Shown here: in pieces, positions 61,922 to 64,000 of the stretch
Position numbering within the stretch: position 1 is the stretch's first letter
How the letters are laid out: each line of letters begins with the position of its first letter
Assembly (NCBI RefSeq): GCF_900167025.1
Contig: NZ_FUXC01000001.1
Span: 1 to 64,000 of the forward strand
Direction of reading: 5' to 3'
Origin: Treponema berlinense
GTDB lineage: Bacteria; Spirochaetota; Spirochaetia; Treponematales; Treponemataceae
Length of the DNA stretch: 64,000 nucleotides
Translations under genes and position numbers: made by a program
The notes under the pieces: model-generated
What the model was told of the DNA's origin: nothing
The model's input: only the letters and a program-made list of their open reading frames with translations
The model's database searches: none

Positions 61922-63562
61922 TTACTTTCTCTTCAGGTATTTGATTGAATCAAGTGCGACCGCTGCGATGATAATCAGTCCTTTAAATACAAACTGGAGG
62001 TTTGTGTCGATATGAAGGAAGGTAAGGCAGTAGGTAAGGCTTGTAAAGATTACAACACCGATTGCGGCTCCTCCGATTTTTCCTATACCGCCGTTAAACG
62101 AAATTCCACCGACTACGCAGGCTGCAATCGCATCCATTTCGTAGCCCTGTCCAGTTCCTGCGCTTGCGTTTGCACGGAATGCTTCCAAAAATGCTCCGCA
62201 ACCGTAGAAAATTCCTGCCATAATGAATACGCCCATCGTAACCCAGAAAACCGAAATTCCAGAAACGCTTGCGGCTTCCGAGTTTCCGCCTACTGCGTAC
62301 ATGTTTTTTCCAAAAGTTGTTTTGTTCCAGATAAACCATGCTACTATAATTGCAATTATTGCAGGAATAATCAGTTTAGGGAATGTAACAAGTTCACCGT
62401 TTATAATTCCTAAAACCCAGCGGCCACCGATTAAATCTTTTACAGAAGAGTCGATTGAACCGACAGGAGTTCCAGTTGTTCCAAAGAACAAAAGTCCGTA
62501 AATTATAAGCTGAGAGGCTAGAGTAGAAATAAACGGATGAATTTTTAATTTTGCCGTAAACACGCCTGCAAATGCACAGAATGCCGTACAAAGCAGAATA
62601 GAAAGCAACAAAGCAAAAATAAGGCGAACTCCCATTGGAAGCGCTGTAAAATTCCATGGTCCCATGTTAAAGAATTTAACAATGTTTGTTCCAGGATGCA
62701 GAATAAGTCCAGTCACAACAGAACCCATTGCAACCATTCGTCCGACGCTCAAGTCTGTTCCAGCAAGCAAAATCAAACCGGCAACTCCGAGAGCGTAGAA
62801 CATTCTTGTCGAAGACTGCTCAAGAATCGTAAAGATATTTGGCAAAGTCAAAAGGTTTCCAGCTCCGATTGCAGGGGCGATTATAATGCAGACAACAAAG
62901 AAAATTGCAATTGCAATGTAAAGTCCGTTGTCCAAAAAGAATTTTGAAAGTTTAAAACTGTTTTTGTAGTTAATAAAGCCGAGCTGAGCATCTTCAATAA
63001 AATTCGATTTTTCGTTGCGCAGTCCACGGTTAATTGTAACGTGATCTGTAAAAGCCTGTTTTTTTGCATCGCGGCAACGTTCAATTATCGTCTGGCTTTT
63101 GTTTTTTTCATCAAAAAGCGAAGTTTTGAGTTCGTAGCGTGCGGTTTCCTTTTCTGACGGCGACTTTGCGTTTTCAATTCGGGCATTTCCTTCCGCCTTT
63201 ATTTTTCGAATTTCCTGAGCAAAACTTGCTTTTTCAGTTTTTATTTTTTCGTTTTCGGTTGCATTTACGGTTTTTATGTAGTCTTTTGCAGCCAAATTCG
63301 CATAGGCAACCGCTTCTTTTGTAAGAATTTTGTCCTGTGCTTCGTTTTTCTTTGCGAGAGATTTAGCCTCTTCAAGCTGTTTTTTGTAGTCAGCCAAAAT
63401 TTGAGGTTTTTTGTCGTATTCAATCATCGGATTTTTTTTGACTTTTGCAATGGCCTGCTTTATTTCTGTAATTTTATTTACACCGTCTGAGCGCAAGCCG
63501 TGGAGTTTTTCCTGGTATTCTTTAATTTTTGGATTTTCTTGAAGTGTAACAAATTCTGCCAT
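61922..63562 (-). CDS. mglC: Galactose/methyl-galactoside ABC permease MglC with a large N-terminal coiled-coil domain
   Basis: A 546-aa protein. Residues 205-546 are a normal MglC/RbsC-type permease of about ten helices, with the signatures LGVAGLILLAGTDLSVGRMVAMGSV, FAGVFTAKLKIHPFISTLASQLI, TFGKNMYAVGGNSEAASVSGI and AIAACVVGGISFNGGIGKIGGA. Residues 1-200 are extra: a soluble, Lys/Glu/Ala-rich segment with heptad-like character (KIKEYQEKLHGLRSDGVNKI..., KPQILADYKKQLEEAKSLAKK...) that must lie in the cytoplasm before the first helix. Ordinary MglC is about 335 aa. It is downstream of mglA on the minus strand, with a repeat between them. The ATG at 63562 is preceded by GGGAGA on the minus strand, which argues that the extension is translated. 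Confidence 0.9.
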   Translation of the reverse strand: MAEFVTLQENPKIKEYQEKLHGLRSDGVNKITEIKQAIAKVKKNPMIEYDKKPQILADYKKQLEEAKSLAKKNEAQDKILTKEAVAYANLAAKDYIKTVNATENEKIKTEKASFAQEIRKIKAEGNARIENAKSPSEKETARYELKTSLFDEKNKSQTIIERCRDAKKQAFTDHVTINRGLRNEKSNFIEDAQLGFINYKNSFKLSKFFLDNGLYIAIAIFFVVCIIIAPAIGAGNLLTLPNIFTILEQSSTRMFYALGVAGLILLAGTDLSVGRMVAMGSVVTGLILHPGTNIVKFFNMGPWNFTALPMGVRLIFALLLSILLCTAFCAFAGVFTAKLKIHPFISTLASQLIIYGLLFFGTTGTPVGSIDSSVKDLIGGRWVLGIINGELVTFPKLIIPAIIAIIVAWFIWNKTTFGKNMYAVGGNSEAASVSGISVFWVTMGVFIMAGIFYGCGAFLEAFRANASAGTGQGYEMDAIAACVVGGISFNGGIGKIGGAAIGVVIFTSLTYCLTFLHIDTNLQFVFKGLIIIAAVALDSIKYLKRK

Positions 63563-63589
63563 AATTTTCTCCCTTAAAAATCTTTTAGT

Positions 63590-63716
63590 CGGGCGTTCCC
63601 CTCGCTTTCGTTCGGGTCGCTATGTTCGGAGTTCCGCTTTCGCTCCATTGCTTCGTTTCGCTATTCTCCACTTCGCAATAAGCCTGCGGCTTACTCCTGC
63701 CAGCGCTAACGCTTTG
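63590..63716 (-). repeat. Modular intergenic repeat between mglA and mglC
   Basis: On the minus strand: GCGTTAGCGCTGGCAGGAGT, AAGCC-GCA-GGCTT hairpin, TGCGAAGTGGAG, AATAGCGAAACGAAGCAATG, GAGCGAAAGCGGAACTCCG, AACATAGCGACCCGAACG, GAAAGCG-AGGGGAACGCCC. Same orientation as the operon, so transcribed with it. The start GCGCTGGCAGG matches the copy at 19199. Confidence 0.65.
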
Positions 63717-63717
63717 T

Positions 63718-64000
63718 TTATAGGTATTTATCCGAAAGCCTTAAAAGTGCTTCCTGATCTGTTTCATTTGTGTTTACGATTCCTGCAAGCCTGTGGTTTG
63801 ACATTACAGCAATTCTGTTTGTAATTCCTAAAATCTCAGGCATTTCGCTGGAAACTACAATAATTGTCTTTCCTTCTTTTGCCATCTGGATTATCAACTG
63901 GTAAATTTCGTATTTTGCTCCAACGTCAATACCTCGAGTTGGCTCGTCAAGCAGAAGAATATCTGGTTCCCGTTCAAGCCATTTTCCGATGATTACCTTT
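63718..64000 (-). CDS. mglA: Galactose/methyl-galactoside ABC transporter ATP-binding protein MglA (C-terminal 93 residues)
   Basis: Partial gene running off the window's right end; only the C-terminus is visible. It reads [55 protein letters not shown] and ends LRLSDKYL. This is the second ATPase domain of MglA: Walker [17 protein letters not shown] and the H-loop replaced by SSEMPE as in sugar importers of the CUT2 group. It is upstream of mglC, so the order is mglA-mglC; a mglB binding-protein gene would be expected beyond the window. Confidence 0.92.
   Translation of the reverse strand, partial: KVIIGKWLEREPDILLLDEPTRGIDVGAKYEIYQLIIQMAKEGKTIIVVSSEMPEILGITNRIAVMSNHRLAGIVNTNETDQEALLRLSDKYL

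Noticed and set aside
62012-62947. Plus-strand Cys/Ser/Asn-rich frames
   Set aside because: They are antisense to the mglC membrane domain, with no ribosome sites.

Overview
The window reads as chromosomal DNA of a host-associated or anaerobic treponeme (Spirochaetota). This rests on protein content rather than any marker RNA: a spirochaete-style second FliG with a long N-terminal extension, a MglA/MglC sugar importer, an OadGAB sodium pump, many short-signal lipoproteins, and AT-rich codon use. A PL10-type pectate lyase lipoprotein plus a KDPG aldolase point to a pectin or uronate user. Species cannot be fixed from the sequence alone. No rRNA, tRNA, CRISPR array or intact insertion sequence was seen.

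Layout. 1-8150: valS with a SpoT-like HD hydrolase, an acyl-CoA synthetase, GAPDH and a TIM-barrel sugar isomerase. 8288-10852 (minus): an Ldh-type reductase and a DUF763 protein. 11133-15510: a low-molecular-weight phosphatase, an orphan minus-strand reading frame, two lipoproteins, an omptin-like outer-membrane protease, and a decayed PD-(D/E)XK (Rpn/transposase-type) gene interrupted by a cluster of perfect hairpins. 15949-18021 (minus): a KDPG aldolase-VOC fusion and a membrane-anchored nuclease. 18158-26626: asnA, an unknown protein, grpE-dnaK-dnaJ-M28-like peptidase, and argG behind two ArgR-like boxes. 26982-38335: pectate lyase (split by a T9 tract), alkaline phosphatase, YibE/F protein, RluA-type synthase, an FHA / phosphoesterase / Ser-Thr kinase group, and lon. 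38627-42875: RlmI-type methyltransferase, miaA, a 70-aa gene, TatD nuclease, dapB. 43078-46936: oadGAB. 47099-57597: small membrane ORFs, then livJ-livHMGF running directly into fliG and an M16C peptidase. 57678-64000: a tocopherol-cyclase-like protein, clpB, and on the minus strand mglC with a 200-residue extra N-terminal domain, preceded by the tail of mglA.

The most striking non-coding signal is a family of about eleven GC-rich intergenic elements of 90-260 bp. Their frame is conserved (GGG-TTG-AGC ... GCGAAAGCCCGG ... GCTCC or GCCACCC), but their hairpins differ in sequence from copy to copy while staying self-complementary. That is the pattern expected of a structured RNA or DNA element. 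Several lie between genes of one transcription unit or in a 5' leader (valS, livH, mglC). A second recurrent pattern is a -10 box placed directly before the ATG of genes with no Shine-Dalgarno site, suggesting leaderless mRNAs.
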